Positions 44,060 to 53,033 of a DNA stretch of 64,000 bases are shown here, piece after piece (within the stretch, counting starts at the first letter, position 1; every line of letters starts with the position of its first letter). The notes below the pieces were generated by a model. That model ran no database searches, was not told the origin of the DNA, and saw nothing but the letters and a program-made list of their open reading frames with translations. This stretch comes from Amycolatopsis acidicola (GTDB lineage: Bacteria > Actinomycetota > Actinomycetes > Mycobacteriales > Pseudonocardiaceae): positions 17,343 through 81,342 of the forward strand of contig NZ_VMNW02000032.1 of the NCBI RefSeq assembly GCF_007713735.2, given 5' to 3'. Position numbers and translations under genes: made by a program.

Positions 44060-44463
44060 CTCTGGTTCTCGAAGCTGTCGTCCTCGACCGGCTGCCTGCG
44101 CGGCGCGATCTCCTCCGCATCGAGATCACCCGTGCCCAGCAGCAAGGCCTGCGGGTCGGTGCCCGCGGGCAACGCCGGGGCCAGCACTTCGCTGGCGGCC
44201 TTCAGCGCGCGCACCGTCGCCTCGCCGGTGGCGCGCATGATCTGCTCGGACAGCTCGGCCGGTTGGTAGCGGCGGTACGCGGCGGGCGAGATGACCAGCC
44301 CGGCGAGCGTTCCGCGCGGGCCGACGGTGACCGTGATCAGGCCGTCCTGGTCGCTCGCCGACACCTTGATGGCAGCTAGCTCGCGCTGGACCGAGGCCAG
44401 ATGTTCCCGGCTGCGCCGGTAATCGGCGAGCAGCTCGTCCACCTGTGCGCGGTGCTCCGGCAA
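44044..44463 (-). CDS. YbaB/EbfC family protein
   Basis: A 139-residue protein of the YbaB/EbfC nucleoid-associated fold: N-terminal coiled helix (VDELLADYRRSREHLASVQREL), beta strands VSASDQDGLITVTVGPRGTLAGL, then a helix RRYQPAELSEQIMRAT. Many actinobacterial WXG100/toxin loci start with such a divergent YbaB protein. The TTG at 44463 is chosen because GAGGAGG stands 6 nt before it; the frame beyond has no support. First gene of the toxin cassette. Confidence 0.82.
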   Translation of the reverse strand: MPEHRAQVDELLADYRRSREHLASVQRELAAIKVSASDQDGLITVTVGPRGTLAGLVISPAAYRRYQPAELSEQIMRATGEATVRALKAASEVLAPALPAGTDPQALLLGTGDLDAEEIAPRRQPVEDDSFENQSWVRS

Positions 44464-44622
44464 GGCACACCTCCTCGGTAGTCGGCGGTCGGCTTGGAGT
44501 CCGACGCGGCCCGGTCCGCACCGGTTCCCCTGTTCGCGAAAAGAGTGCCTTACCGGAAGGAAATGTGCATGAGGGCCTGTTCGGGCACCCCGCACGGGGG
44601 ACCCGGGCGGGGCCGAGCGGCT

Positions 44623-45558
44623 TCAGCCCGCCAGCGCGCGGACCACCCGGGACGGGCTCGGCCTGCCCAGCTGCTCCGCCATCCACGCGCTCGTCTTCAC
44701 CAGCGCGTCCAGGTCGACCCCGTGCTCGATGCCGAGGCCTTCGAGCGTCCACAACAGGTCCTCGGTGGCGAGGTTGCCGGTGGCCGACTCGGCGTACGGG
44801 CAGCCGCCGAGCCCACCGGCCGACGAGTCCACTGTGGACACGCCACAGCGGAGCGCGGCCACCGTGTTGGCCAGCGCCTGGCCATAGGTGTCGTGGAAGT
44901 GCACGGCGAGCTTGTCCGCGGGCACCCCCGCATCGGCGAACGCCGCGAGCAGGCCCTCGACCTGTCCGACCGTCGCCACGCCGATCGTGTCACCGAGCGA
45001 GAGCTGCGTGCAGCCGAGCTCCAGCAAGCGCTTTCCGACCCGTACGACCTGCTCGGCGGGCACCGGGCCCTCCCACGGGTCGCCGAAGCACATCGACAGG
45101 TACGCCCGCACGTTCAGCCCGTTCGCGCCGGCCAGCACCGGCTCGAACATCTCGAACTGCTTCTCCAGCCCCGAGTTCAGGTTGCGCTGGGCGAACGTCT
45201 CGGTGGCGCTGCCGAAGATCGCGATGTCCGGGCAGCCCGCTTCGAGCGCCCGCTTGAGGCCGCGCTCGTTGGGCACCAGCACCGGGTAACGCACGCCCTC
45301 GCGCTTGTTCAGCCCCGCCAGCAGCTCCTCGGCGTCGGCCAGCTGCGGCACCCACTTCGGGGAGACGAAGCTGGTGGCCTCCAGGGTGGTCAAGCCCGCT
45401 TCGGCCAGCCTGTCCAGGAACTCGAGCTTCACAGCGACCGGGACGATCGCCTTCTCGTTCTGCAGCCCGTCACGCGGCCCGACCTCCCAGATCGTCACGC
45501 GCGCAGGCAGGCCCGTGCCGGGAACCCGTTGCGGCAGGCCGATTTCCCTCGTGCCCAT
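44623..45558 (-). CDS. Hydroxymethylglutaryl-CoA lyase
   Basis: A 311-residue TIM-barrel lyase cleaving HMG-CoA to acetoacetate and acetyl-CoA in leucine catabolism. The DRE-TIM entry motif is EVGPRDGLQNEK, followed by EATSFVSPKWVPQLADA, VHFHDTYGQALAN (metal His pair) and the signature loop GGLGGCPYAESATGN with the catalytic Cys. Acyl-CoA genes elsewhere in the window would fit a shared branched-chain amino-acid degradation role. Confidence 0.93.
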   Translation of the reverse strand: MGTREIGLPQRVPGTGLPARVTIWEVGPRDGLQNEKAIVPVAVKLEFLDRLAEAGLTTLEATSFVSPKWVPQLADAEELLAGLNKREGVRYPVLVPNERGLKRALEAGCPDIAIFGSATETFAQRNLNSGLEKQFEMFEPVLAGANGLNVRAYLSMCFGDPWEGPVPAEQVVRVGKRLLELGCTQLSLGDTIGVATVGQVEGLLAAFADAGVPADKLAVHFHDTYGQALANTVAALRCGVSTVDSSAGGLGGCPYAESATGNLATEDLLWTLEGLGIEHGVDLDALVKTSAWMAEQLGRPSPSRVVRALAG

Positions 45559-45559
45559 G

Positions 45560-46111
45560 TCAGCGCCTGCCCCGCTGCTGCGGATGCCCGTCGGCGGGGC
45601 CGTAGTCGTCGTACGGGTTGTCGTTGACCTCGCGGTAGATCACCGTGTGCACCCGCTCGACGGCCGGGATGTCGTCGAAGCGCAGCGGCTCGTCGGAGGC
45701 GGACTCGATGATCAGCGTGCCGCAGCCGAAGATCCGGTCGACGAGGCCGTGCTCGAACTGCACGCTGTTGATCCTGGTCATCGGGATGTCGATGCCGGTG
45801 CGCTTGATCACTCCCTCCCGCGCGATGAGCCGGTCGGTGGTGACGATGAAATGCGTGGTGCGCCAGCGGATCAGCGGGGCGAGGAACAGCCAGCAGACCA
45901 GCAGCACGCCCACCACGACGATGGCGATGAGCGCCACGTTGTCCCACGGCGCGGTCAGCCCGGGGGCCAGCGTGCTGAGCCACGCGCCGAGCCCCACGGT
46001 CACGATCAGCCAGAACACCGGCCAGATCAGCATCTTGAAGTGCGGATGGCTGTGCACAATGACCTGCTCGTTCGCGCTCAGCAGGTCGTCGGGATAGGCC
46101 ACTTCGAACAC
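45560..46111 (-). CDS. PH domain-containing membrane protein (DUF304)
   Basis: A 183-residue protein with two membrane segments at about 27-47 and 58-80 and a bacterial PH (YdbT-like) domain after them (HFIVTTDRLIAREGVIKRTGIDIPMTRI). The C-terminus is Asp/Gly-rich and likely flexible. It corresponds in position to Rv3278c beside birA. Function unknown. Confidence 0.88.
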   Translation of the reverse strand: MFEVAYPDDLLSANEQVIVHSHPHFKMLIWPVFWLIVTVGLGAWLSTLAPGLTAPWDNVALIAIVVVGVLLVCWLFLAPLIRWRTTHFIVTTDRLIAREGVIKRTGIDIPMTRINSVQFEHGLVDRIFGCGTLIIESASDEPLRFDDIPAVERVHTVIYREVNDNPYDDYGPADGHPQQRGRR

Positions 46112-46139
46112 GCTCCGATTCTTGGCTGTGCTGCTGGGC

Positions 46140-46952
46140 TCAACCTACCGCCCGCAAGTGCACCACGTCCCCGGCGAACACGGAATGCCGCTTGCCGTCG
46201 GCGGTCTCGACGACGAGCTGGCCGGCGTCGTCGACGTCGACCGCGGTGCCGGTCAGCGAGCTCTCCCCCGGCAGCAGGACTTTCACCTGCCGCCCCAGGG
46301 TCTCGCAGCGGCGGCGGTACTCCTCGAGCAGCCCCGCGCGAGCCAGGTTCCCGCCCGCGGCGCGCCATCGCTCTTCCCGCGCGGCGAAGGCCGACAGGAG
46401 CAACTCCGTGATCTCGGTGCGGTCGGTGGTGGCCGCGCCGCACTCCTCCAGCGACGTCGGCGCGAGCCCGCCCGCGGCGGGCTGCACGTCACGGCCGAGC
46501 GGGCGCACGTTGAGGCCGATGCCGAGCACCACGGCGAGCTCCTCGACCGACAGCGCCTCGGCGAGGATCCCGGCGCATTTGCCCCTGTCCGGGCCCGCGA
46601 GCACGTCGTTCGGCCACTTCAGCGCGGCGTCCACGCCCAGCTGGTCCGTCGCGTCGAGCACGGCGAGCGCGGCGGCCACGGTGAGCGAGCCGATCTCGGC
46701 GAACCCGACGTCCCGTGGACGGAGCAGCACGCTCAGGTAGATGCCCGTGCCCGGGGGCGAGCTCCACGCGCGAGCGCGGCGGCCGACCCCGGCTGTCTGC
46801 TCCTCGGCGATCAGCACGGTGCGGTCAGTGGCCTCTCTCGCGGCGGCTTCCCGCAGGTCGGCGTTGGTGGAACCCGTGCTGCGCACCACGTCCACCGCGG
46901 CGTACGGGCCGACGAGCCGGTCGCGCAGCCGGGTGGCGTTGATCTCGGTCAT
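46140..46952 (-). CDS. birA: Biotin--[acetyl-CoA-carboxylase] ligase BirA (no DNA-binding domain)
   Basis: A 270-residue biotin protein ligase. It has STNADLREAA, the biotinyl-AMP loop TAGVGRRARAWSSPPGTGIYLS, KWPNDVLAG and the C-terminal SH3-like domain (SLTGTAVDVDDAGQLVV). There is no N-terminal helix-turn-helix, so it is a monofunctional ligase, as in mycobacteria. It would biotinylate the alpha subunits that partner accD5 (59344-60984). Confidence 0.94.
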   Translation of the reverse strand: MTEINATRLRDRLVGPYAAVDVVRSTGSTNADLREAAAREATDRTVLIAEEQTAGVGRRARAWSSPPGTGIYLSVLLRPRDVGFAEIGSLTVAAALAVLDATDQLGVDAALKWPNDVLAGPDRGKCAGILAEALSVEELAVVLGIGLNVRPLGRDVQPAAGGLAPTSLEECGAATTDRTEITELLLSAFAAREERWRAAGGNLARAGLLEEYRRRCETLGRQVKVLLPGESSLTGTAVDVDDAGQLVVETADGKRHSVFAGDVVHLRAVG

Positions 46953-47033
46953 AGAGGGAGATTAATAACTCTCCGATGATCCACTCGTTGGACATCGGTG
47001 GACTCGCGGGAAGTTTCTCCTAGTGTTGGGAGA

Positions 47034-48164
47034 GTGACCATCCGTTTCCGGAAGTGGGGCCGCGCCGCGGCGGGCCGGGCGCTCATCGCGCTGATCCTCG
47101 TCGGCGCGCTGGCGACGACGGCCTGGCTGCTGGTGCGCTCGCCCCAGCAGCAGGCGCCGACCGTCGCCGTCGTGCCCGCGAACGACCAGCCCGCCGGAAA
47201 CGCCGCGACCGCGGCCGGGCCTTCGGTGCTCGAAGCCAGCGCGCCGGTGGAGGCGCAGGCGCCGCAGGAGCAGGCGCCGAGCGAGCTGGACAAGTGGGCC
47301 GCCGGGCTGAGCGGCGCGCTGGACATCCCGGAACGGGCGCTCGTCGGCTACGCCAACGGCGAGCTGACGCTGCGCAAGGAGCAGCCGAACTGCAATCTCT
47401 CGTGGGTCACGCTGGCCGGGATCGGCAAGGCGAGCTCCGATCACGGCCGGTACGGCGGTGGTTCGCTGAACGCCGACGGCGTCACGACGAAGACGCTGGG
47501 CGCAGTTCCGTTGCAGGGTGCGGCGGGTGAGGCCGCGAGCGAGCAGCGCAGCGGGCCGATGCAGCTGACCCAGCAGGAGTGGAAGAAGGCCAAGGGCACC
47601 GGCAGCATCCAGGACATCGACGACGCGTCCGTCGCGGCGGGCCGCGCGTTGTGCGCGAGCGGGGTGAACCTGCAGTCCGGGCAAAGCTGGTGGAACGCGA
47701 TCGACGGCTACCGCGACTCGGACCTGTTCCGCCAGCAGGTGCTGGGCAACGCGCAGTTGTACGCGGCGCTTTCCCTTGCGCCGCAAACAGCTTCAGCCCC
47801 GGCCACCCGCGCCGTGCGGTTCGCGCTCGACCAGCTCGGCCTGCCGTACGTGTGGGGCGGCAACGGCCCCGACACCGGCGCGGCAGGCTTCGACTGCTCG
47901 GGGCTGACGAAGGCGGCGTACGACAGCGCCGGGGTTTCCCTGCCCCGCACGGCGGATTCGCAGTACCGCACGGAACCGCGGGTCACGGATGCGCCGAAGA
48001 TGGGTGACCTGGTGTTCTACGGCAGCCAGGCGTTCATCCACCACGTCGGGCTGTACCTCGGCAACGGGCTGATGATCAACGCCCCGACCACCGGGATGGC
48101 CGTGCAGATCGCGACGTACCACATCGCCGGGGACGATTTCGCCGGCGCGGGACGGCCGGCGTAA
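47034..48164 (+). CDS. Secreted NlpC/P60 (C40) hydrolase with an altered transglycosylase-like domain
   Basis: A 376-residue exported cell-wall enzyme. A signal anchor lies at about 13-35, then a low-complexity stretch, then a goose-lysozyme/SLT-like domain (about 90-250). In that domain the position usually held by the catalytic Glu before Ser-x-His-Gly is changed (GIGKASSDHGRYGG). The C-terminal NlpC/P60 domain (about 260-376) is intact, with the catalytic Cys in GFDCSGLTKAAYDS and His in HHVGLYLGN. Its likely role is peptide cleavage in peptidoglycan remodelling. GTG at 47034, TAGTGT just upstream, so possibly leaderless. Confidence 0.85.
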   Translation: MTIRFRKWGRAAAGRALIALILVGALATTAWLLVRSPQQQAPTVAVVPANDQPAGNAATAAGPSVLEASAPVEAQAPQEQAPSELDKWAAGLSGALDIPERALVGYANGELTLRKEQPNCNLSWVTLAGIGKASSDHGRYGGGSLNADGVTTKTLGAVPLQGAAGEAASEQRSGPMQLTQQEWKKAKGTGSIQDIDDASVAAGRALCASGVNLQSGQSWWNAIDGYRDSDLFRQQVLGNAQLYAALSLAPQTASAPATRAVRFALDQLGLPYVWGGNGPDTGAAGFDCSGLTKAAYDSAGVSLPRTADSQYRTEPRVTDAPKMGDLVFYGSQAFIHHVGLYLGNGLMINAPTTGMAVQIATYHIAGDDFAGAGRPA

Positions 48165-48179
48165 GGGTTTGCTTTGATC

Positions 48180-48367
48180 TTGCGTTGGAGCAGCAACGGA
48201 CGCGCGTAGCGCGCGCTGGGTGCACCCCACCACCGCCCCGATCTTTGAGTGTTCGCGATCTTGCCGCCGCGTCAAGGCGGGAAAGATGCCTTGACCCAGC
48301 GTCAAGATCGCAAGAGACGGCTGGGGATCGGGGCGGTGGAGGGGTGTGGTCGATGGGTGTCCCCCGG
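48180..48367 (+). repeat. 188-bp nested-palindrome dispersed element, copy 2
   Basis: The counterpart of 26194-26381: same length, same orientation, about eight base differences. The outer arm pair again has one mismatch, but at a different position from copy 1. The middle and inner arm pairs are identical to copy 1. The segment 48267-48297 occurs exactly in all three copies. It follows the NlpC/P60 stop by 15 bp. Downstream flanking sequence (48372-48390) is shared with the flank of copy 3. Confidence 0.85.
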
Positions 48368-48445
48368 CTTTCGTTGCCGGGTGGCGGTTGGTGGTGGGGC
48401 GGCCAGCGGGGTGGCTTGCGTTGCGTTGCGTCGCCGAGCCGTCGC

Positions 48446-51400
48446 TCAGGGTTCTATCCACTGTGGCGCCCCGGCCCGCTTGGCGACCGCTGATGCCTGC
48501 GCGCGGTGCTCGGCGCCGTCACGCCCCAAAGCCTCGGCCAACTCGGCGAGGTAATGGGCGACCGGCGGAAGCGTCAGTAACCCACTCCCGGCACCGGCCA
48601 ATTCCCTCGCCGCCGGCAGGAGTTCCCGATACAGGCGCTCCATTGTGGACACATCGCCGCGTTCGACAGCTTGCCGCGCCTGCAGGCACGTCCGGGCTTC
48701 GAACAACAAGTCGCGCGGCGAGTCCGGCATTGGCCCACCGGGACGACACCACGGCGTGTACGCACCGAAGTCCGCCGACTCAGGCGCCAAACCGGTGCAG
48801 TACAACGCGAACGACAGGATCCCATTGTCCAATCCGGACATTCCGCTCCCCGAAAGCCGCGCTGCCGCGGCACGGTAAGCGGCCTCCGCGGGCGCGCCCG
48901 AAACGGCCGTCCGCAGCGCCCGGTACCACTGCGTGAACACCCCGACCAGCGGGATCCCATAGTCCTCCCCCAGCCGGTCGGCCTCGGCCGCATGCCGGTC
49001 CGCGGACCCGAAATCCGCAAGGGCGGAATGCGCCTGCAGCAGGATCAGGTGCCCCAGAACTTCGAAGCTCACCAACGAATTCCGCGCGGCCAACTCGACC
49101 AACTCGGCCCCGATCCGTGCCCGTTCCGGCGCCAGCCCGGCGCTTTCGAAGGACTGCATGAACCGCGCGTTGAGGGCGAAGGCGAGCGAAGCGGGGTCGC
49201 CCAGTTCACGCGCGATGGACTCGGCTTCGCGCGCGGCGGCACGGGCGCGTTCGCCGCCGACGTTGCGCAGTTCCAGCGCGAGCGTGGCCAGCAGCCGCGC
49301 CCGGATCACACCCTCGGTCTCCGGCAACACCCGCTCGGCCAGCTCCACGATCCGCCCGGCCAGCACCGGATCGTCGTTCTCCGTCCAGATCGCGGGCACG
49401 TCGAAGGCGATCAGCACCCGAGCGGTCAGCCCCGGCTCGCTCAGCTCCTCGGCGAGTGTGAGCGCCTCCGCGCGGTACTCCCGCGCCCTGTCCAGCGATC
49501 CGGTCACCGCCAGCGCGCGGACCAGGCCCATGATCAGCTCGAGACGTTCCCTGCCCACGCTGGTGAACGCGAGCGCATCCGCCCACCACCGCGCGGCTTC
49601 GTGCATCGCGAACCGGCCTTCGGCTTGTTCCGCCGCGGCCCGCGCGTATCGGGCCGCTCGCGGACTCTCCGCTAGCACGAAATGGTGCGCCAGCGCTTCG
49701 ACATCTTGCGGCCGTAGCCGTTCGAGGCGCTCAGCGACGGCCTCGTGCCATCGTGCCCGGCGCGCCGCGGAAAGGTCCTGGTACAACGTGTCCCGCACCA
49801 ACGCGTGCGCGAACTGGAACCGCCGCGCACCCCGTTCCTCGAGGAAACCCTTTCGCACAGCCATTTCCACGGCATCGAGCGGGTCACCCGGCACCAGGTC
49901 CAGCTCGAACTCGGTGCCCGCCACCGCCGCCTGCCGCAACACCTCCCGCACATCTTCGGGCAGCTCCCCCACCCGGTACCGGACGACATCACGCACGCCT
50001 TCCGGCACCGTGGACACCGCGCCGCCCGCCGCCAGCACCCGGGCAAGTTCCCTTACGTAGAAAGGGTTTCCACCGCTGCGCTGGTGGATCACCGCCGCCG
50101 CGGCCACGTCCACAGTACGTCCCGTCGTCGCCTCCACCAGCTCGGCGACCGCGTCCTGGCGCAGGCCACCGAGATAGATCCGCGTGGGTTCCGCGCGGGC
50201 GACCCGGCCCAGCAGCGCGGCGAGCTCCGGCGAAATGTCCGTGGTGCGATACGTCCCCACGAGCAGCACCTGACCGGCCTGCTCGCCGAGCACGGAAGCC
50301 AGCAGCGCCAACGTTTCCTCACCGGCCCAGTGCAAATCGTCCAGCACCACCAGCAATGGCGCGTGCGCCGCGAGCCGCGCCGCGACAGCGCGATGCCAGT
50401 GAAAGCGCGCGACCGCGGGATCGCCCACCTTTTCGGGGACGGGCGCGGGGCCCGGCAGGCTGTCCAGGATCCGCGTCCACGGCCACGCGGCCGGCAGGCC
50501 TTCGTGGTCCGGGTTATCGCCCCAAACCGTTGTCCAGCCACGGGATTCGAGCTGCTCCGCGAACGCCGTCGCGAGTGCCGTCTTGCCCGCGCCCGCCTCG
50601 CCCGCGATCAGCACCAACGCCGGCCGCTCCCGCGCCAGCACCCCGTCGGCGGCTTGGGCCAGCTGTCCCAATTCGTCGGCCCGGGCGACCAATCGCTGCT
50701 TCGGCGCCTCCACGGGGTTCAGCCGCGGCGCCTGCCCCAGGATGTCGGACTCCAGTTCTCGCAGCTCAACGCCGGGATCGAGGCCCAGCTCGGTGACCAG
50801 CACCTGCCTCGCGCGCCGCAACGTCTCCAGCGCGTCACCCTGCCGCCCGGCGCGATACCGGGCCAGCACCAGCAGCCGCCACGCGTCCTCACGCCACGGA
50901 TGCGCGTCGACGTGGGCCTCCAGATCGGGCACCGCCTCGGCAGCTCGCCCCAAGTCCAGCAACGCCTGCGCGCGACGTTCGAGCGCGAGCAGCCGCAGCT
51001 CGTCCAGCCGGGAGATCTCGCCACGCGCCCACGGCTCGTCGGCGAACTCGGCATACGCTGGGCCACGCCACCACGCCAGCGCATCGTCCACTTGCGACAG
51101 TGCGGCCGCCGCCTTGCGCCGCGCGAGCAACTGCCCGCACTCAGCCACCGCCGCCTCGAACCGCCACGCGTCCACATCCTCCGCGCGCAGCGCGTAACCG
51201 GGGGCGGCGGTGACCAGCAGCCGCGCGGGCGTCCGGGGCGGACGGTCGGGTTCGAGCACGCGGCGCAGCGCGGCGACGAACGTCTGGATGGCGCCGACCG
51301 CGCCCTCCGGCGGCTGCTCCCACAGGTCGTCCACCAGGGTGTGCATCGGCACCACCCGGCCGCGCGCGATCAGCAGCCGCGCGAGCACCGCCCGATGCCG

Positions 51401-51469
51401 GGGCCCCTTGAGCTCGAGCGGCCCGCGCTCGTCCTCCGCCACCAACGGGCCCAGCACCCCGAACCACAC
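48446..51469 (-). CDS. AfsR/SARP family transcriptional regulator with AAA ATPase and TPR-like region
   Basis: A 1007-residue regulator. An OmpR-type winged helix (about 1-95, KGPRHRAVLARLLIARGRVV) and a BTAD domain (95-245) form the SARP module. The NTPase follows (Walker A GEAGAGKT, Walker B LLVVLDDLHWAG), then about 450 residues of helical TPR-like repeats. There is no C-terminal LuxR helix. Such proteins activate specialised-metabolite or stress genes in actinomycetes. No biosynthetic cluster is in the window, so the targets are unknown. It is divergent from the alpha/beta hydrolase gene. GTG start. Confidence 0.9.
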   Translation of the reverse strand: MWFGVLGPLVAEDERGPLELKGPRHRAVLARLLIARGRVVPMHTLVDDLWEQPPEGAVGAIQTFVAALRRVLEPDRPPRTPARLLVTAAPGYALRAEDVDAWRFEAAVAECGQLLARRKAAAALSQVDDALAWWRGPAYAEFADEPWARGEISRLDELRLLALERRAQALLDLGRAAEAVPDLEAHVDAHPWREDAWRLLVLARYRAGRQGDALETLRRARQVLVTELGLDPGVELRELESDILGQAPRLNPVEAPKQRLVARADELGQLAQAADGVLARERPALVLIAGEAGAGKTALATAFAEQLESRGWTTVWGDNPDHEGLPAAWPWTRILDSLPGPAPVPEKVGDPAVARFHWHRAVAARLAAHAPLLVVLDDLHWAGEETLALLASVLGEQAGQVLLVGTYRTTDISPELAALLGRVARAEPTRIYLGGLRQDAVAELVEATTGRTVDVAAAAVIHQRSGGNPFYVRELARVLAAGGAVSTVPEGVRDVVRYRVGELPEDVREVLRQAAVAGTEFELDLVPGDPLDAVEMAVRKGFLEERGARRFQFAHALVRDTLYQDLSAARRARWHEAVAERLERLRPQDVEALAHHFVLAESPRAARYARAAAEQAEGRFAMHEAARWWADALAFTSVGRERLELIMGLVRALAVTGSLDRAREYRAEALTLAEELSEPGLTARVLIAFDVPAIWTENDDPVLAGRIVELAERVLPETEGVIRARLLATLALELRNVGGERARAAAREAESIARELGDPASLAFALNARFMQSFESAGLAPERARIGAELVELAARNSLVSFEVLGHLILLQAHSALADFGSADRHAAEADRLGEDYGIPLVGVFTQWYRALRTAVSGAPAEAAYRAAAARLSGSGMSGLDNGILSFALYCTGLAPESADFGAYTPWCRPGGPMPDSPRDLLFEARTCLQARQAVERGDVSTMERLYRELLPAARELAGAGSGLLTLPPVAHYLAELAEALGRDGAEHRAQASAVAKRAGAPQWIEP

Positions 51470-51523
51470 GCCGCGAACTGTACTCAGCGAACGCTGACCG
51501 AGTGCTGATCGGCGTCACCCAGG

Positions 51524-52402
51524 ATGGCGAACATGCAGCTCAACGGATTCGACTACCAGCGGGTTCAGGTCTCCGACGGCGTCCACCTCAGCGTGGCGGC
51601 GGCCGGCTCCGGCGACCCTGTCGTGCTCCTGCACGGCTTCCCGCAGACCCACCTGATGTGGCGGCACGTGGCCGCCGACCTCGCCACGGACCACACCGTG
51701 CTGGTCCCCGACCTGCGCGGTTACGGCGACAGCGACAAGCCCGAGGACACCGGCGAGACGTACTCCAAGCGCACGATGGCCGCCGACGTGGTGGCGCTCG
51801 CCCGCGCCTTCGGGTTCGAGAAGTTCGCACTCGCCGGGCACGACCGCGGCGCGCTGGTCGCGATCCGCGCGGGGCTCGACCACCCCGACGCGATCACGCA
51901 CCTCGCCTCGCTCGACGTGCTCCCGACGCTGGACATGTGGGACGTGATGCACGGGGCGAGCGCCGCCGTCGGCTTCCACCTGTACCTGATGGCGCAGCCG
52001 CCGGGGCTCGCCGAGCGGATGATCGGCGCGGTGCCGGACGAGTTCTTCGGCCACTTCCTCGACGCGTGGATCCAGCACCCGGACGCGATCCCGGCCGACG
52101 TGCGGGCCGAGTACCTGCGCGCGTCGCGTGAGGCCGTGCCGTCCATCGTGGCCGACTACCGCGCCACCGCGACGATCGACATCACGCACGACACGGCTGA
52201 TCGCGAAGCGGGCAACCGGCTGCGGATGCCGGTGACCGTGCTGCAGCAGGACTGGGGCGCCGCGCTCGGCTACGACGCGACGGCGCTCTGGCGGCGGTGG
52301 GCCGAAAACCTCGACCACCGCACGGTTTCCTGCGGGCACTTCATGGCGGAGGAGGGCCCGGCGGAGGTGATCAAGGCGCTGCGGGACCTGCTCGCACGCT
52401 GA
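51524..52402 (+). CDS. Alpha/beta hydrolase (haloalkane/fluoroacetate dehalogenase or epoxide hydrolase-like)
   Basis: A 292-residue alpha/beta hydrolase. It has VVLLHGFPQTHLMWRHV (oxyanion hole), the nucleophile elbow GHDRGA with Asp as nucleophile, as in dehalogenases and epoxide hydrolases, and the catalytic His in SCGHFMAEEGP. The Asp elbow separates it from Ser esterases. Start at 51524 or at the ATG at 51533. It is 54 bp from the divergent SARP gene. Confidence 0.88.
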   Translation: MANMQLNGFDYQRVQVSDGVHLSVAAAGSGDPVVLLHGFPQTHLMWRHVAADLATDHTVLVPDLRGYGDSDKPEDTGETYSKRTMAADVVALARAFGFEKFALAGHDRGALVAIRAGLDHPDAITHLASLDVLPTLDMWDVMHGASAAVGFHLYLMAQPPGLAERMIGAVPDEFFGHFLDAWIQHPDAIPADVRAEYLRASREAVPSIVADYRATATIDITHDTADREAGNRLRMPVTVLQQDWGAALGYDATALWRRWAENLDHRTVSCGHFMAEEGPAEVIKALRDLLAR

Positions 52403-52459
52403 GAGACGACGCCAGCGTGCCGGTTTGACAAACTCACTTGCCGATCCTGCACTAGGCGG

Positions 52460-53032
52460 ATGGACGAACTGGGCACGGTGCTGGACGCGGTCGGCCCCCG
52501 GCTGCGCGCTCTCCGCAAACAGAACGAGATCACGCTCGCTGACCTGTCCAAGGCGACGGGTATTTCGGTGAGCACGCTGTCCCGGCTGGAGTCGGGCAGC
52601 CGCCGGCCGACGCTGGAACTGTTGCTGCCGCTCGCCCAGGTGCACCAGGTGCAGCTGGACGAGCTGGTCGGCGCCCCGCCCACCGGCGACCCGCGCGTGT
52701 ACCCGAGGCCGATCCACCGCGACGGCATGACGTTCATCCCGCTCACCCGCAGGCCGGGCGGGGTGCAGGCGTACAAGATGATCCTGCCCGGCGGCCGTCA
52801 GCAGCCCGACCCACGCACGCACGAGGGGTACGAGTGGCTGTACGTGCTCAACGGCAGGCTGCGCGTGGTGCTCGGCGAGCAGGATTTCGAGCTCCGCCCG
52901 GGGGAGGTGGCCGAGTTCGACACGCACCTGCCGCACTGGTTCGGCAGCGCGAACGCCCGGCCGGTGGAGTTCCTCAGCCTGTTCGGGCCACAGGGTGAAC
53001 GCATCCACGTCCGGGCGCGCCCGAAGTCCTGA
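52460..53032 (+). CDS. XRE family regulator with C-terminal cupin domain
   Basis: A 190-residue protein. The N-terminal helix-turn-helix of the XRE type runs to about residue 68 (LADLSKATGISVSTLSRLESGSRRP), followed by a cupin_2 domain (THEGYEWLYVLNGRLRVVLGEQ, RPGEVAEFDTHLPHWFG). Proteins of this layout regulate small metabolic operons and bind a small ligand in the cupin. It is followed directly by the hotdog-fold gene, 1 nt away. Confidence 0.9.
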   Translation: MDELGTVLDAVGPRLRALRKQNEITLADLSKATGISVSTLSRLESGSRRPTLELLLPLAQVHQVQLDELVGAPPTGDPRVYPRPIHRDGMTFIPLTRRPGGVQAYKMILPGGRQQPDPRTHEGYEWLYVLNGRLRVVLGEQDFELRPGEVAEFDTHLPHWFGSANARPVEFLSLFGPQGERIHVRARPKS

Positions 53033-53033
53033 G

